A stretch of DNA of 43,098 nt. It comes from a virus. Location of the stretch: the IMG/VR virus record IMGVR_UViG_3300037264_000808, positions 1 to 43,098 of that record. One strand, 5' to 3'. Below, one piece after another: positions 31,488 to 38,503 of this stretch. A program made the position numbers and the translations under genes. The number at the start of each line of letters is the position of its first letter. The first letter of the stretch is position 1. The notes below the pieces were generated by a model that saw nothing but the letters and a program-made list of their open reading frames with translations, did not search any database and was not told where the DNA came from.

Positions 31488-31502
31488 GTCGTAATTACGA
31501 CA
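31487..31502. promoter_or_regulatory. Perfect 16-base palindrome
   Basis: TGTCGTAATTACGACA reads the same on both strands. It sits between the end of the acidic protein gene and the terminator hairpin. It could be a dimer-binding operator; no match to a known site is claimed. Confidence 0.5.
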
Positions 31503-31513
31503 ACTCGTGCTTC

Positions 31514-32293
31514 TTATGCTTTAACTTTGCGTTCTCTAATTGCATTGACGACTTCTTTCTTACCACCGTCTTTCCAGATGACTTCGTACTTTCCACCTTT
31601 CAAGACTTGGCTGACAGTAGCCTTATAGAACTTCTTATCTTTCGGCCATTCCGCCATGACTTTATCGCCTGCTTTGAAGGTTGGAGCTTCTTCTCCCTCA
31701 TCTTCATCCTCATCATCATCGTCGTCCTCATCAACTTCTTTAGCCGCCTCTTGCTCATTGGTGGCCTTCTTGATGATTTCGGCGCGGAGTTCCTTCTCCT
31801 TCATTTTGGAAGGTTTCTTGATGCCGATTTTTTCAGCGATTTCAACAAGGCCTTCCTTGTCCATCGCGTCTAACTTATCGAGGTCAAGTTCGATTTCGTC
31901 CTCATCGGATTTCTCGGATTTTTCATCCTCGTCCTCGTCTTCATCGTCCTCGTCTTCCTCTTCGTCCTCGTCTTCCGCTTCTTCTTTTTTACCAGGACCT
32001 TTAGACTTCGGAGTTTCTTCCTCATCGTCATCATCTTCCTCAACTTCTTTTTCAGCTTCCTTCTCGGCAACATTTGCCTTCAAGATTTCCGCCAACTTAA
32101 CAAGCTCATTGGAGAGCCCGACAAGTATTGGGAAGTCCTGACTATCTACTTCTTGTTGCTTTTCCTGTTTCGGCATTTTCACTTCCTCCTTAGTTTTAAC
32201 AACTGCTTTTTTTGCTTTATGCTGTTTTCGGACAGAACGCTTTCCTTTCGGACCACGTTTCTTTCCTTTATCAGCTCTCGGTTTTCGAGCCAT
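31514..32293 (-). CDS. Acidic protein with SAP/Rho-N-like and Tudor-like domains
   Basis: 259 residues in four parts: a basic start (about 1-45, K/R-rich), a helical segment, a long acidic tract of D and E (about 85-135), and two small folds. MDKEGLVEIAEKIGIKKPSK resembles a SAP or Rho N-terminal-like nucleic-acid helix pair. FKAGDKVMAEWPKDKKFYKA (about 208-227) and the beta strands after it resemble a Tudor-like barrel, which binds methylated or basic proteins, or nucleic acid. The mix of basic, acidic and Tudor-like parts suggests interaction with DNA-bound proteins. A terminator follows. Confidence 0.65.
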   Translation of the reverse strand: MARKPRADKGKKRGPKGKRSVRKQHKAKKAVVKTKEEVKMPKQEKQQEVDSQDFPILVGLSNELVKLAEILKANVAEKEAEKEVEEDDDDEEETPKSKGPGKKEEAEDEDEEEDEDDEDEDEDEKSEKSDEDEIELDLDKLDAMDKEGLVEIAEKIGIKKPSKMKEKELRAEIIKKATNEQEAAKEVDEDDDDDEDEDEGEEAPTFKAGDKVMAEWPKDKKFYKATVSQVLKGGKYEVIWKDGGKKEVVNAIRERKVKA

Positions 32294-32375
32294 GACGACT
32301 CCTCCTTACCATTTCACAAATGACCGCAAAGAACCCAATACTAAAGAAGATAATATCTACAACACTGTGCATCAT
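32271..32375 (-). CDS. Small membrane peptide
   Basis: 34 residues, possibly starting at ATG 32375 or 32372 after AAGGAG. A hydrophobic stretch (VVDIIFFSIGFFAVIC) precedes a basic tail. Its end overlaps the next gene in another frame. Not otherwise recognisable; it could be a small regulator or toxin-like peptide. Confidence 0.4.
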   Translation of the reverse strand: MMHSVVDIIFFSIGFFAVICEMVRRSRHGSKTES

Positions 32376-32410
32376 CTCCTTCGATGAGTCTTTCGGCCCT
32401 TGGTTTATTT

Positions 32411-32839
32411 TTACTCGCATTTAACACCTCTGAATTCAGGACGATAAATCATCCCGCGTTTAATCATGACAACACGACTGCCTCCTTTCGATTTAATTAT
32501 GATTCTCCGACTTGTATTTTCCCAAGCCGCCTCTATCACCCGTTTATAGAAACGAGCTTCGGGCTTGCGATGATTTGCCTCAATCAACTGAACCACCTCA
32601 GGATAGGGCATTCCCTTTTTAAGTCGCATAATCACACCTTGCTCGAACAAAGGCAGATGAACCTTGAGTATCGAGTCCTTCACCAAAACAACTGCGTTAG
32701 GCCCTTCAATCAGAATCATTGTCACCTTGCCAAATACCTTGTGCAAATAAACATCCCGTTCGCTATACACATACCGCATGGGGCGTATCAATCGAACGGA
32801 GTCTGTTCCTTTGGATGACTTAATGATTCTGATTCTCAT
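32411..32839 (-). CDS. Hypothetical protein, basic
   Basis: 142 residues, basic, with repeated strand-like segments rich in V, I, R and K (VFGKVTMILIEG, SRRIIIKSKGG). No metal site. The K-I-K-type start recalls the gene at 28440-28901, but similarity is only compositional. Overlaps the previous gene by four bases. Confidence 0.5.
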   Translation of the reverse strand: MRIRIIKSSKGTDSVRLIRPMRYVYSERDVYLHKVFGKVTMILIEGPNAVVLVKDSILKVHLPLFEQGVIMRLKKGMPYPEVVQLIEANHRKPEARFYKRVIEAAWENTSRRIIIKSKGGSRVVMIKRGMIYRPEFRGVKCE

Positions 32840-33186
32840 TTGACCTTTACCATTCGAGTCACCTGAACAATCTCCACTTGGCGAATGTCCAGATATTCCG
32901 ACTGCATAGGTTTGGATGACTCTTCTAAGAAAGTCTCCAACTTCTGCACCGATTTCATCTTCCCTTCACCCATCAACCACTGACGCATCTTATCGACGAC
33001 TTCTTTATAGCGCGTGATTGTTTTAGTGAACGGTTTGAAATAAAGAGCCAATGCACCTTCTTCCTGTTCTTCTTGTTTGTGAAGACGGGCTTTAAGCTCC
33101 TCTCGAATGGCTTGATACTTCTCCTCCAACTTCTCATGTTGGGATTTCAATTCCCAATATGACTGTATCTCCGTTTGCTTTATCAT
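32836..33186 (-). CDS. Helical coiled-coil protein
   Basis: 116 residues, charged helix in the first half (QSYWELKSQHEKLEEKYQAI) and a mixed second half. A consensus-like promoter lies just upstream at 33228-33256, so this gene probably starts a transcript. Function unknown. Confidence 0.55.
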   Translation of the reverse strand: MIKQTEIQSYWELKSQHEKLEEKYQAIREELKARLHKQEEQEEGALALYFKPFTKTITRYKEVVDKMRQWLMGEGKMKSVQKLETFLEESSKPMQSEYLDIRQVEIVQVTRMVKVK

Positions 33187-33227
33187 TTACTTTCTCCTGT
33201 GCTATGTCGAATTTCTACCGTCGCTAT

Positions 33228-33256
33228 ATGCTATCAAAACATAATTTTTATGTCAA
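33228..33256 (-). promoter_or_regulatory. Sigma70-type promoter
   Basis: TTGACA (33256-33251), a 17-base spacer and TAGCAT (33233-33228) on the minus strand. The -35 box is perfect and the -10 box matches TATAAT in four positions. It points to the gene at 33186, giving a leader of about 35 bases. It is the clearest bacterial-type promoter I found. Confidence 0.7.
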
Positions 33257-33280
33257 TATATATTTTTATCGTCGAAGAAA

Positions 33281-33457
33281 TTATTTCCGCGATAAATGTT
33301 TAATAGCGAACTCCATCTCCGTTATCTGCTGTTTTAATTGCCTGATGATAATTTGCTTCTCGGCACACCGCATACATAACTCCGCATCTTTCTCCTCATT
33401 ACGGACTTGTTGTATTTGGTTAAGATTGCCGAACTCTAGTTTCTCATTGTCCTTCAT
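33281..33457 (-). CDS. Small coiled-coil protein with one Cys pair
   Basis: 58 residues from ATG 33457 (GGAGG eight bases upstream). A helical start (NEKLEFGNLNQIQQVRNEE) leads to C-M-R-C-A-E-K-Q, a possible half metal site, then a charged helix. It overlaps the previous gene by 14 bases. Confidence 0.55.
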   Translation of the reverse strand: MKDNEKLEFGNLNQIQQVRNEEKDAELCMRCAEKQIIIRQLKQQITEMEFAIKHLSRK

Positions 33458-33731
33458 TTTCGGCCTCCCACTTTTTAATTACCTCTTCCTCCGAAATCTC
33501 ATGGCCTGAATAACTGATGTCTGTGTCTGTAAAATCATCCAAGTTAATTCCGTCCTCTTGAGCTATCTCTTTCGCCTCTTCCAAATTCTTCGCCTTAATC
33601 TGGACAGAAGTTGTTCCTGTGAACTCAATCTCAACTTCATACAGTTTCAAATCATCCAACTTCTTTAAGAGTGAGATATGCCTTAAGTTTCCAAACTCCG
33701 GTATTTCTCCATTCAGACGGTTCTCGGTCAT
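33444..33731 (-). CDS. Hypothetical protein
   Basis: 95 residues, acidic, with a beta-hairpin-like YEVEIEFTGTTSVQIKA and an acidic helix. I recall similar small phage proteins of this shape but no function. GGAGG site upstream. Confidence 0.5.
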   Translation of the reverse strand: MTENRLNGEIPEFGNLRHISLLKKLDDLKLYEVEIEFTGTTSVQIKAKNLEEAKEIAQEDGINLDDFTDTDISYSGHEISEEEVIKKWEAENEGQ

Positions 33732-33751
33732 AGAGTTAATCCTCCTAATAA

Positions 33752-33952
33752 TTACCTTGCCGCTACTTTATCGTATGCGAACATTTCTTCCTCATCACGC
33801 CTTATCTTGTCGTCTTTAACTTCTTGCCAACACGCAGGACATAATTTCCCTTCGCCAGAAACATCTTTACTTCCGCAATTCCGGCATGAGGGATTTAAGT
33901 TCTCATCCTGCATATCTAATAATTTGGCATAGAACTCTTTAACCTTTCCCAT
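33752..33952 (-). CDS. Small zinc-finger protein
   Basis: 66 residues from ATG 33952, which overlaps the previous stop (TAATG). C-R-N-C-G...C-P-A-C makes a four-Cys ribbon. Charged helical ends. Function unknown. Confidence 0.6.
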   Translation of the reverse strand: MGKVKEFYAKLLDMQDENLNPSCRNCGSKDVSGEGKLCPACWQEVKDDKIRRDEEEMFAYDKVAAR

Positions 33953-34149
33953 TAGATAACTCCCATCGCTAACAAAACAGACGGGCAATCATGCTCACAC
34001 TTCCCATCCGGCTCCACTTCACACCCTTCAGAACAACACGCCGGAACAACAGAATCCGTCATGATATCCTCAAGCGATAAACCTGAGTTTGTTATCGCCT
34101 GATTGATTTTAATTCTGAACGGATTTATGGCTTTGACTTTAGTTGTCAT
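33952..34149 (-). CDS. Conserved phage Cys-motif protein
   Basis: 65 residues. The pattern A-C-C-S-E-G-C-E-V-E-P-D-G-K-C-E-H-D-C-P-S-V-L fits a phage family recognised by pattern only, with five Cys and one His able to bind zinc. Its C-terminal end L-L-A-M-G-V-I is typical. A terminator hairpin lies upstream, so its message may depend on read-through. Confidence 0.6.
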   Translation of the reverse strand: MTTKVKAINPFRIKINQAITNSGLSLEDIMTDSVVPACCSEGCEVEPDGKCEHDCPSVLLAMGVI

Positions 34150-34164
34150 AACGCACCTCCAAAT

Positions 34165-34212
34165 AATTAAAACGCATAGAGACTGGGGAGTTAAATAAAC
34201 CTCCCCAGCCTC
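34165..34212 (-). terminator. Rho-independent terminator
   Basis: Minus-strand stem GAGGCTGGGGAG with CTCCCCAGTCTC (one G-U pair) and a ten-base loop, followed by TATGCGTTTTAATT. It follows the gene at 34220-34558. As with the terminator at 31451, the G-U pair would be an A-C mismatch on the plus strand. Confidence 0.75.
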
Positions 34213-34213
34213 G

Positions 34214-34223
34214 ATAACGTTAT
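34214..34223. promoter_or_regulatory. Perfect 10-base palindrome over a stop codon
   Basis: ATAACGTTAT overlaps the stop of the 34220 gene and stands directly before the terminator. A palindrome just before a terminator recurs at 31487-31502, so it may be a shared regulatory layout. Ten bases can occur by chance. Confidence 0.35.
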
Positions 34224-34558
34224 TTGCTTTTCTTTGCTATCTTCGCCTTTCGGGCTTCCTCTGCTAACTGGACATCCGCCGCTTCTTTTAACTTCAGCAA
34301 CGGTTCGATTTTCGTCCACGCATTGTTAATGGCAATAACATCTTCCGCCACTAAACCTGCGTTCTTTCCCCATATCCAACTGTCCGCTTCATTCTTGCGC
34401 CAGTAGGAACGCTTCTCGATGACCGGCTGACGATAATTCCACGACACAACCCTTAACTCGGTGGTATTGCGTCCGGTTTTATCTTTTGGCGTAATCACAA
34501 ACAAACGTGATTCCGTCACTTCTGATTTACTGCCTGCTTCTTTAGTCGCTTGACTCAT
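34220..34558 (-). CDS. PC4/YdbC-like protein (tentative)
   Basis: 112 residues. A basic start is followed by T-E-L-R-V-V-S-W-N-Y-R-Q-P-V-I-E-K-R-S-Y-W, which resembles the beta strands of PC4/YdbC-type ssDNA-binding proteins (T-E-L-N-L-V-S-W-N-G-R-P-P). The second half is helical with a basic end (EEARKAKIAKKSK). If so it binds single-stranded DNA. The resemblance is short and the protein is longer than YdbC. Confidence 0.45.
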   Translation of the reverse strand: MSQATKEAGSKSEVTESRLFVITPKDKTGRNTTELRVVSWNYRQPVIEKRSYWRKNEADSWIWGKNAGLVAEDVIAINNAWTKIEPLLKLKEAADVQLAEEARKAKIAKKSK

Positions 34559-34587
34559 TGTATTTCTCCTTATGTTTATGTTACGTA

Positions 34588-34611
34588 CTCCGCCCAGTTA
34601 ATTATGCGGAG
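34588..34611 (-). promoter_or_regulatory. Hairpin in the leader of the 34558 gene
   Basis: Six-base arms (CTCCGC and GCGGAG) enclose 12 bases, 30-50 bases upstream of the ATG. The surrounding 240 bases (34559-34798) hold no supported gene and are AT-rich. Confidence 0.35.
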
Positions 34612-34798
34612 AAATCCCGCGAAATAATTATTAGACGCATTACTCCTGTATTTAATTATCGCCTTAATTAAAATAAATCCGCGTGTAGAATTAAGACGCA
34701 ATAGTGCTATCACTAAGAGATTGATTAGACGGTTCTCTCCTTACAAAAGAGCCCTGTTAAATATCTCTTATCTATCCGACCTCTTCAGGATTTAATTA

Positions 34799-35146
34799 TT
34801 ATGCCTCTACCTCTTGCCTTCTGTTATATGCCGATACCGTCGCCTTTGTCGGGGCCTTTATTGTGTCCGTGATAAAAAGCCCGTTTCCTTCATTCCATCG
34901 GACTTTGTATCTCCCGTCCTTTAATATCTCCTCGATTTTGGCTCCGTAGAACCTGCCGTCCTTCCAAAGTCCTAAGCATATATCGCCTTGACTCGGATTA
35001 AACGGTTCCGGTTCCTTCTTAATTGATACGCGCCGGATAGTATTTTCACCGAGGACTTTTAACAAGGCCTCGATATTATTTAACCGTTCCGGTATCAATA
35101 AGATTTCCTTGGGAATTGAGACGCTATTTTCCTGTGCCTTTTTCAT
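34799..35146 (-). CDS. Tudor-like-domain protein
   Basis: 115 residues. The first half is helical (IPKEILLIPERLNNIEALLKVL). Residues about 55-95 read GDICLGLWKDGRFYGAKIEE plus strands resembling the Tudor-like end of the protein at 31514 (GDKVMAEW...FYKATV). Tudor-like barrels bind peptides or nucleic acid. Two hairpins lie in its leader (35162-35177 and 35202-35268). The ribosome site is AAAGGAGAAA. Confidence 0.6.
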   Translation of the reverse strand: MKKAQENSVSIPKEILLIPERLNNIEALLKVLGENTIRRVSIKKEPEPFNPSQGDICLGLWKDGRFYGAKIEEILKDGRYKVRWNEGNGLFITDTIKAPTKATVSAYNRRQEVEA

Positions 35147-35201
35147 GGTATTTTCTCCTTTAAGTTATTTTTAACTTCAAGACCGATACCCTGAGAAGGC
35201 C

Positions 35202-35268
35202 GGATTTTCCTAAATCTGATTTATTGTAAAAGAGCATTTTTGATAATGGATTAAATCAGGAAAAATCC
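35202..35268 (-). repeat. Imperfect long inverted repeat
   Basis: Two seven-base arm pairs (GGATTTT/AAAATCC and TGATTTA/TAAATCA) on the same axis, separated by internal loops and a 28-base loop. It lies about 55-120 bases upstream of the Tudor-like gene and may be an operator or a leader fold. Confidence 0.45.
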
Positions 35269-35454
35269 ATTTCTCAATAATTCATATTTTCAAATTTATG
35301 AAGGAATAGCAAACAAAAAACAAAAAATTTTCACTCGATTTATTCAATATCGCGGGCCTGCTGGTACTTGGATTTTAAGGCGTCTTTATATATTGATTAC
35401 TTGCCTCTCCTTTCCTTTTAATTTATCCCATTAAAGGGTACGGGAGAAGGGTAT

Positions 35455-35486
35455 TGATTAATTAAATAATTAAATAATTAATTAAT
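35455..35486. repeat. AT-only near-palindrome
   Basis: A 32-base run of GATTAATTAA / TTAATTAATC units with A/T only between the ends. It would melt easily, like a DNA-unwinding element, and is the strongest AT-rich point of the region. Confidence 0.45.
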
Positions 35487-35717
35487 CAGCCATCATCGCG
35501 CGAATTATTTATTTTTCCCTATGAAATAACTATCTATGCGTTCACACAACGGTATGTAGGATGGATAGTAGTGTAGACCAAGTGCCCAGATAATAGTTAT
35601 TGGGGATTAATTAATAATTATCTGATTGGTATTGCTGATTAGGTATCTATTAGCTCTCATCTCTCTATCTATCTCTCTTTAGAAAGCTTTCATGCGCGTT
35701 TTTGTTTTTATTTTGGG

Positions 35718-35737
35718 TAATTATTAGCGAATAATTA
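35718..35737. repeat. Inverted repeat, 8-base arms
   Basis: TAATTATT-AGCG-AATAATTA, perfectly symmetrical, inside the control region. A possible operator. Confidence 0.4.
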
Positions 35738-35820
35738 TTCATGCACTTGGTCGTAGGGGTTATCTATAGATGGGTATTAAGGTCTTTGGTTCGCGTTTTT
35801 GCTTTTACTAGGCGGGTAGA

Positions 35821-35860
35821 AATACAAACACCTGAACACTCATGCTTCAGTATTCAGGTG
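35821..35860 (-). terminator. Terminator of the que/dpdA operon
   Basis: Minus-strand stem CACCTGAA with TTCAGGTG, continued by ACT/AGT past one mismatch, loop of eight, then TTTGTATTT. It lies about 80 bases after the dpdA-like stop codon and marks the operon end. Confidence 0.7.
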
Positions 35861-35942
35861 CTTGTGATGTGTCTTGTGGCGTGTCATGTCGCGTCGGAGT
35901 GCTTGGGAGGCGATACCCAAGCAGGAGAAACGCGATGGTTAA

Positions 35943-37643
35943 TTACATCTTGCGAGCTTTCATGCGTTCGAGAAAGCTCAAATTCTCGGTCTTGGGACCA
36001 CTTATTATGGGTGCTTGTGGCGTTTCTTTTGCGTTTTGGGGCTCTTTTTCATCGAAATCGCTGTCTATATCATCTTGCGATGTTTCCGCGTCTTGTGGCT
36101 CATTCTGGGGCGTTTCTTCGGGCTCTTGTGATGCGCTCTCAGGCTCTTGTGGCTCTTCTTCAGCCAATTCCGCGTCTTTCACATTGCTCGGGGTCACATT
36201 CACAATATTTTTAGGCCCAAATATGCGTTCTAAAATCTGTGAACCTTCAATCGTTATCTTATCTTTTTGTGGAAGAATGTCCTGATATAATTCGGCCAAA
36301 AGCTTGTGATAGTTAATCAATTCCTGAAATTGAGCTGACACATTCTTGTCTGCTACCCCGCCGTCTAATTGCTCAAAATAGAGATTGCGATTGGCTCTTG
36401 TCTCAAGCGTTTCGATCATCTCTTTGATTTTGCGCACACAATCATGCGGATTCGTTGTGGGAAATCGTTTGAAAGTCGGAATCAGCGTACACATGGAGCC
36501 GGCTGCGAACTTCGGGCATGTGTTCTTTGCGTAACAATTATTGCACACAAGACTCGTTTCGATGTGCTGTTGAGAGTGCAAATCCATCGCCATTGACCTG
36601 TCTGCATCATCCAATAAGGGCGGTCTATTGCGTCCCACAGCCAATCCAGTCTCGGGTATTTCCATCCCATTTGATGCGATTTCAGTCTTTGGAGGGACTA
36701 CCTCTTCAGGCTCCACCTGGTCGGAAGTGTCAGAAACCGTATCAGGTTTCTTCTTTTGCGCTTCAGGCAATAGTTCTTTCACAGTCATGTGAGAGTCTTT
36801 CTTTTCCCACCATTGCTGGCTCTTTGTGCGTTCGTTGATGTATTTCTCGCATTCCAACCATGCGATAACATTGGCCTTTCCAACCTCATAATTATCTTCA
36901 GCTTCAATCTTCTTCCAGTCACATCCAATGCGCTCGAAATAAGTCTTATAGCGTTTGCGGTATTGCTTGTCATCTTTGCGCAGTTCAATCAGCGTCCTCT
37001 TCCACCAAATAAACAGACAGCCATATTGCTCACCAGTCAGCCATCGTGTCGAGTCCACAGTATAAAATGGAGCCTTCATTAATATATCAGGTTTGGTCAT
37101 CGCGAACCCATGCACCTTCGCGCCATATTTGCTTGCAATCTTTATAAATTGTCTAAAGCGTTCACCAGGGATATCATCAGGCAGACCAACCATCTTGTGT
37201 CGCTTGCACATATCTTCCCAGCCATCGTAACCTCGTTCTTTATGCCACACATAGATAACTGGTATGCCTGTTTCTTTCTCAAAAGGCTCAAACAATCGCG
37301 TCTGTAATTTTTTAACAAGCGCGAGTGATGTGCTTTCTTCAATGTCCAATTCAACCACAGAGAATATCTTGTCTTTGTTCTTGAGAGCCCAAGCCAAATA
37401 TTCCTCACAGTATTTTGTGTAAAAGCGTTCTGGATTGCCTCCACTCACATCACCTTGTTGAATTGTATGCGCACCAGAGTCAATCATGAATTTCATGTCA
37501 GGTGTCGCGAGTTCAAAAGCCACAGGATTCTGTATGCGCTTCTGTCTAATGTAATAATAACTCAACAGAATATTCTTGGCCCCACCAGCCAAAATCTTCT
37601 TGATGTGTTCGTTATTTTCGCCACCAGAGAAAAACATCAACAT
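35943..37643 (-). CDS. dpdA: DpdA-like DNA 7-deazaguanine transglycosylase with C-terminal Cys-cluster extension
   Basis: 566 residues. The N-terminal about 230 residues carry TGT/DpdA signatures: MIDSGAHT (about 55-60), VELDIEE (97-103) holding a catalytic-type acid, HGFAMTKPDIL (178-188) and VDSTRWLTG (196-204). DpdA enzymes exchange guanine in DNA for preQ0 or related bases. A proline-rich linker leads to C-x2-C-x5-C-x8-C (about 367-385), perhaps zinc or Fe-S, then helix and an acidic tail rich in E-P-Q. Start ATG 37643 shares its first base with the preceding stop (TGATG). Last gene of the que operon, followed by a terminator. Confidence 0.8.
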   Translation of the reverse strand: MLMFFSGGENNEHIKKILAGGAKNILLSYYYIRQKRIQNPVAFELATPDMKFMIDSGAHTIQQGDVSGGNPERFYTKYCEEYLAWALKNKDKIFSVVELDIEESTSLALVKKLQTRLFEPFEKETGIPVIYVWHKERGYDGWEDMCKRHKMVGLPDDIPGERFRQFIKIASKYGAKVHGFAMTKPDILMKAPFYTVDSTRWLTGEQYGCLFIWWKRTLIELRKDDKQYRKRYKTYFERIGCDWKKIEAEDNYEVGKANVIAWLECEKYINERTKSQQWWEKKDSHMTVKELLPEAQKKKPDTVSDTSDQVEPEEVVPPKTEIASNGMEIPETGLAVGRNRPPLLDDADRSMAMDLHSQQHIETSLVCNNCYAKNTCPKFAAGSMCTLIPTFKRFPTTNPHDCVRKIKEMIETLETRANRNLYFEQLDGGVADKNVSAQFQELINYHKLLAELYQDILPQKDKITIEGSQILERIFGPKNIVNVTPSNVKDAELAEEEPQEPESASQEPEETPQNEPQDAETSQDDIDSDFDEKEPQNAKETPQAPIISGPKTENLSFLERMKARKM

Positions 37644-37843
37644 CACAGCACCTCAAACACAAATTCTTCTTTCTTGTTTAATATCGACAGAAAATACTCA
37701 GAAGGAGATGAGCGCACAGTATGAATAGACACAATGCGTTCTCCTTTCTTCCAGAAGTTTTCGTTCACATCTTGGTCAATGAACATCTTATAACCTCTGC
37801 GCTCTAATTCAGCGATGTTTGCTTTTGTTCTTTCGTCGCCCAT
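37643..37843 (-). CDS. Small protein of unknown function between PRTase and DpdA
   Basis: 66 residues from ATG 37843, one base after the PRTase stop. Mixed alpha/beta with basic and aromatic residues (ERRGYKMFIDQDVNENFWKK). It overlaps the dpdA start. An accessory role to its neighbours is only inferred from coupling. Confidence 0.55.
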   Translation of the reverse strand: MGDERTKANIAELERRGYKMFIDQDVNENFWKKGERIVSIHTVRSSPSEYFLSILNKKEEFVFEVL

Positions 37844-37844
37844 A

Positions 37845-38135
37845 TTATTTATATTTGTCGTTAATTTCCCAAGGGAATTGCACCCATTCACTTATCTGCT
37901 CGCGTTGTTTATCTATCAATGCCCAGAATGGCTTGCCATATATTTTATCGCATTGAGCTTTCGTTGAGCCAGTATCCAATATGTCATCAACAATCACATC
38001 AGCTTCTTCCCATGTGTCTACAGCTCTACCAGTCATTCCAGCCACAACAGCTCCACCTCTAGGAATGCCATAAAGCTTTCCTTCAGGCGCGTTCTTTAAT
38101 CGTTCAAAAACCTCAGCCCATTTCACAATCTTCAT
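37845..38135 (-). CDS. Minimal phosphoribosyltransferase
   Basis: 96 residues from ATG 38135 (GGAGG six bases upstream). VIVDDILDTGST (about 47-58) is the PRPP-binding signature of type I PRTases, and YGIPRGGAVVA before it is the usual loop. At 96 residues it is much shorter than typical PRTases, which exceed 150, so it may be a stripped form or a binding protein. Sitting between QueE and DpdA it could handle a base or nucleotide in the 7-deazaguanine path; this is inference. Confidence 0.75.
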   Translation of the reverse strand: MKIVKWAEVFERLKNAPEGKLYGIPRGGAVVAGMTGRAVDTWEEADVIVDDILDTGSTKAQCDKIYGKPFWALIDKQREQISEWVQFPWEINDKYK

Positions 38136-38145
38136 AGAAGCCTCC

Positions 38146-38358
38146 TCATTGCACAATGATTCGTGTCCCATTGTAATGCCCAATCTCGTTTGGCAGAACC
38201 AACACATCATAGGGATATAAATTAACAGGCCTGAATCCAGGTTCTCGTCGGATTATCAGGCTCATGTTCTCGCTGATATAGCGAACAGGGCTATTCTTTA
38301 TATCGTATGTTGGTTTCGGCATTGGAGGCTTGTATGGAAACTCAGGCATCCTTGGCAT
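38146..38358 (-). CDS. Small proline-rich-start protein
   Basis: 70 residues. A P-rich, basic start (PRMPEFPYKPPMPKP) then a beta-type body (YDVLVLPNEIGHYNGTRIIV). It overlaps the next small gene by 17 bases. Function unknown. Confidence 0.55.
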   Translation of the reverse strand: MPRMPEFPYKPPMPKPTYDIKNSPVRYISENMSLIIRREPGFRPVNLYPYDVLVLPNEIGHYNGTRIIVQ

Positions 38359-38503
38359 TATCTTTATCCTTCTTAAATATATTCATCAAGACTTCTCTCA
38401 GTAAATCTATCCCACCTTCGCGTGTAATCTTTGAGAATTGCAATTGAAATCTACCAATGCGAATCGTTATTATATTCTGCGATTCAGTCACTATTTCACT
38501 CAT
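38342..38503 (-). CDS. Small basic protein of unknown function
   Basis: 53 residues from ATG 38503, which overlaps the queE stop (ATGA). Contains an amphipathic core (IITIRIGRFQLQFSKI) and a helix ending in basic residues. It may be an accessory of the operon; nothing more can be said. Confidence 0.55.
   Translation of the reverse strand: MSEIVTESQNIITIRIGRFQLQFSKITREGGIDLLREVLMNIFKKDKDNAKDA

Larger units (their letters stand above)
35147..35942. other. AT-rich control region or candidate origin, no genes
   Basis: About 800 bases with no minus-strand gene and only shadow frames on plus. It holds several inverted repeats: AAGTTA-TTTT-TAACTT (35162-35177); GGATTTT...TGATTTA with TAAATCA...AAAATCC (35202-35268); a near-palindrome of TTAATTAA-type units (35455-35486); TAATTATT-AGCG-AATAATTA (35718-35737); plus a pyrimidine tract near 35660-35690. 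An origin or promoter block is possible; nothing is decisive. Confidence 0.4.

Noticed and set aside
31656-32141. Serine-rich plus-strand frame
   Set aside because: It is the antisense of the acidic D/E tract of the Tudor-like protein. Serine runs arise from reading GAT/GAA-type repeats backwards.
35741-36285. Plus-strand frames next to the control region
   Set aside because: They lie opposite the E/P/Q-rich tail of the dpdA-like gene, have low-complexity content and no convincing ribosome site.
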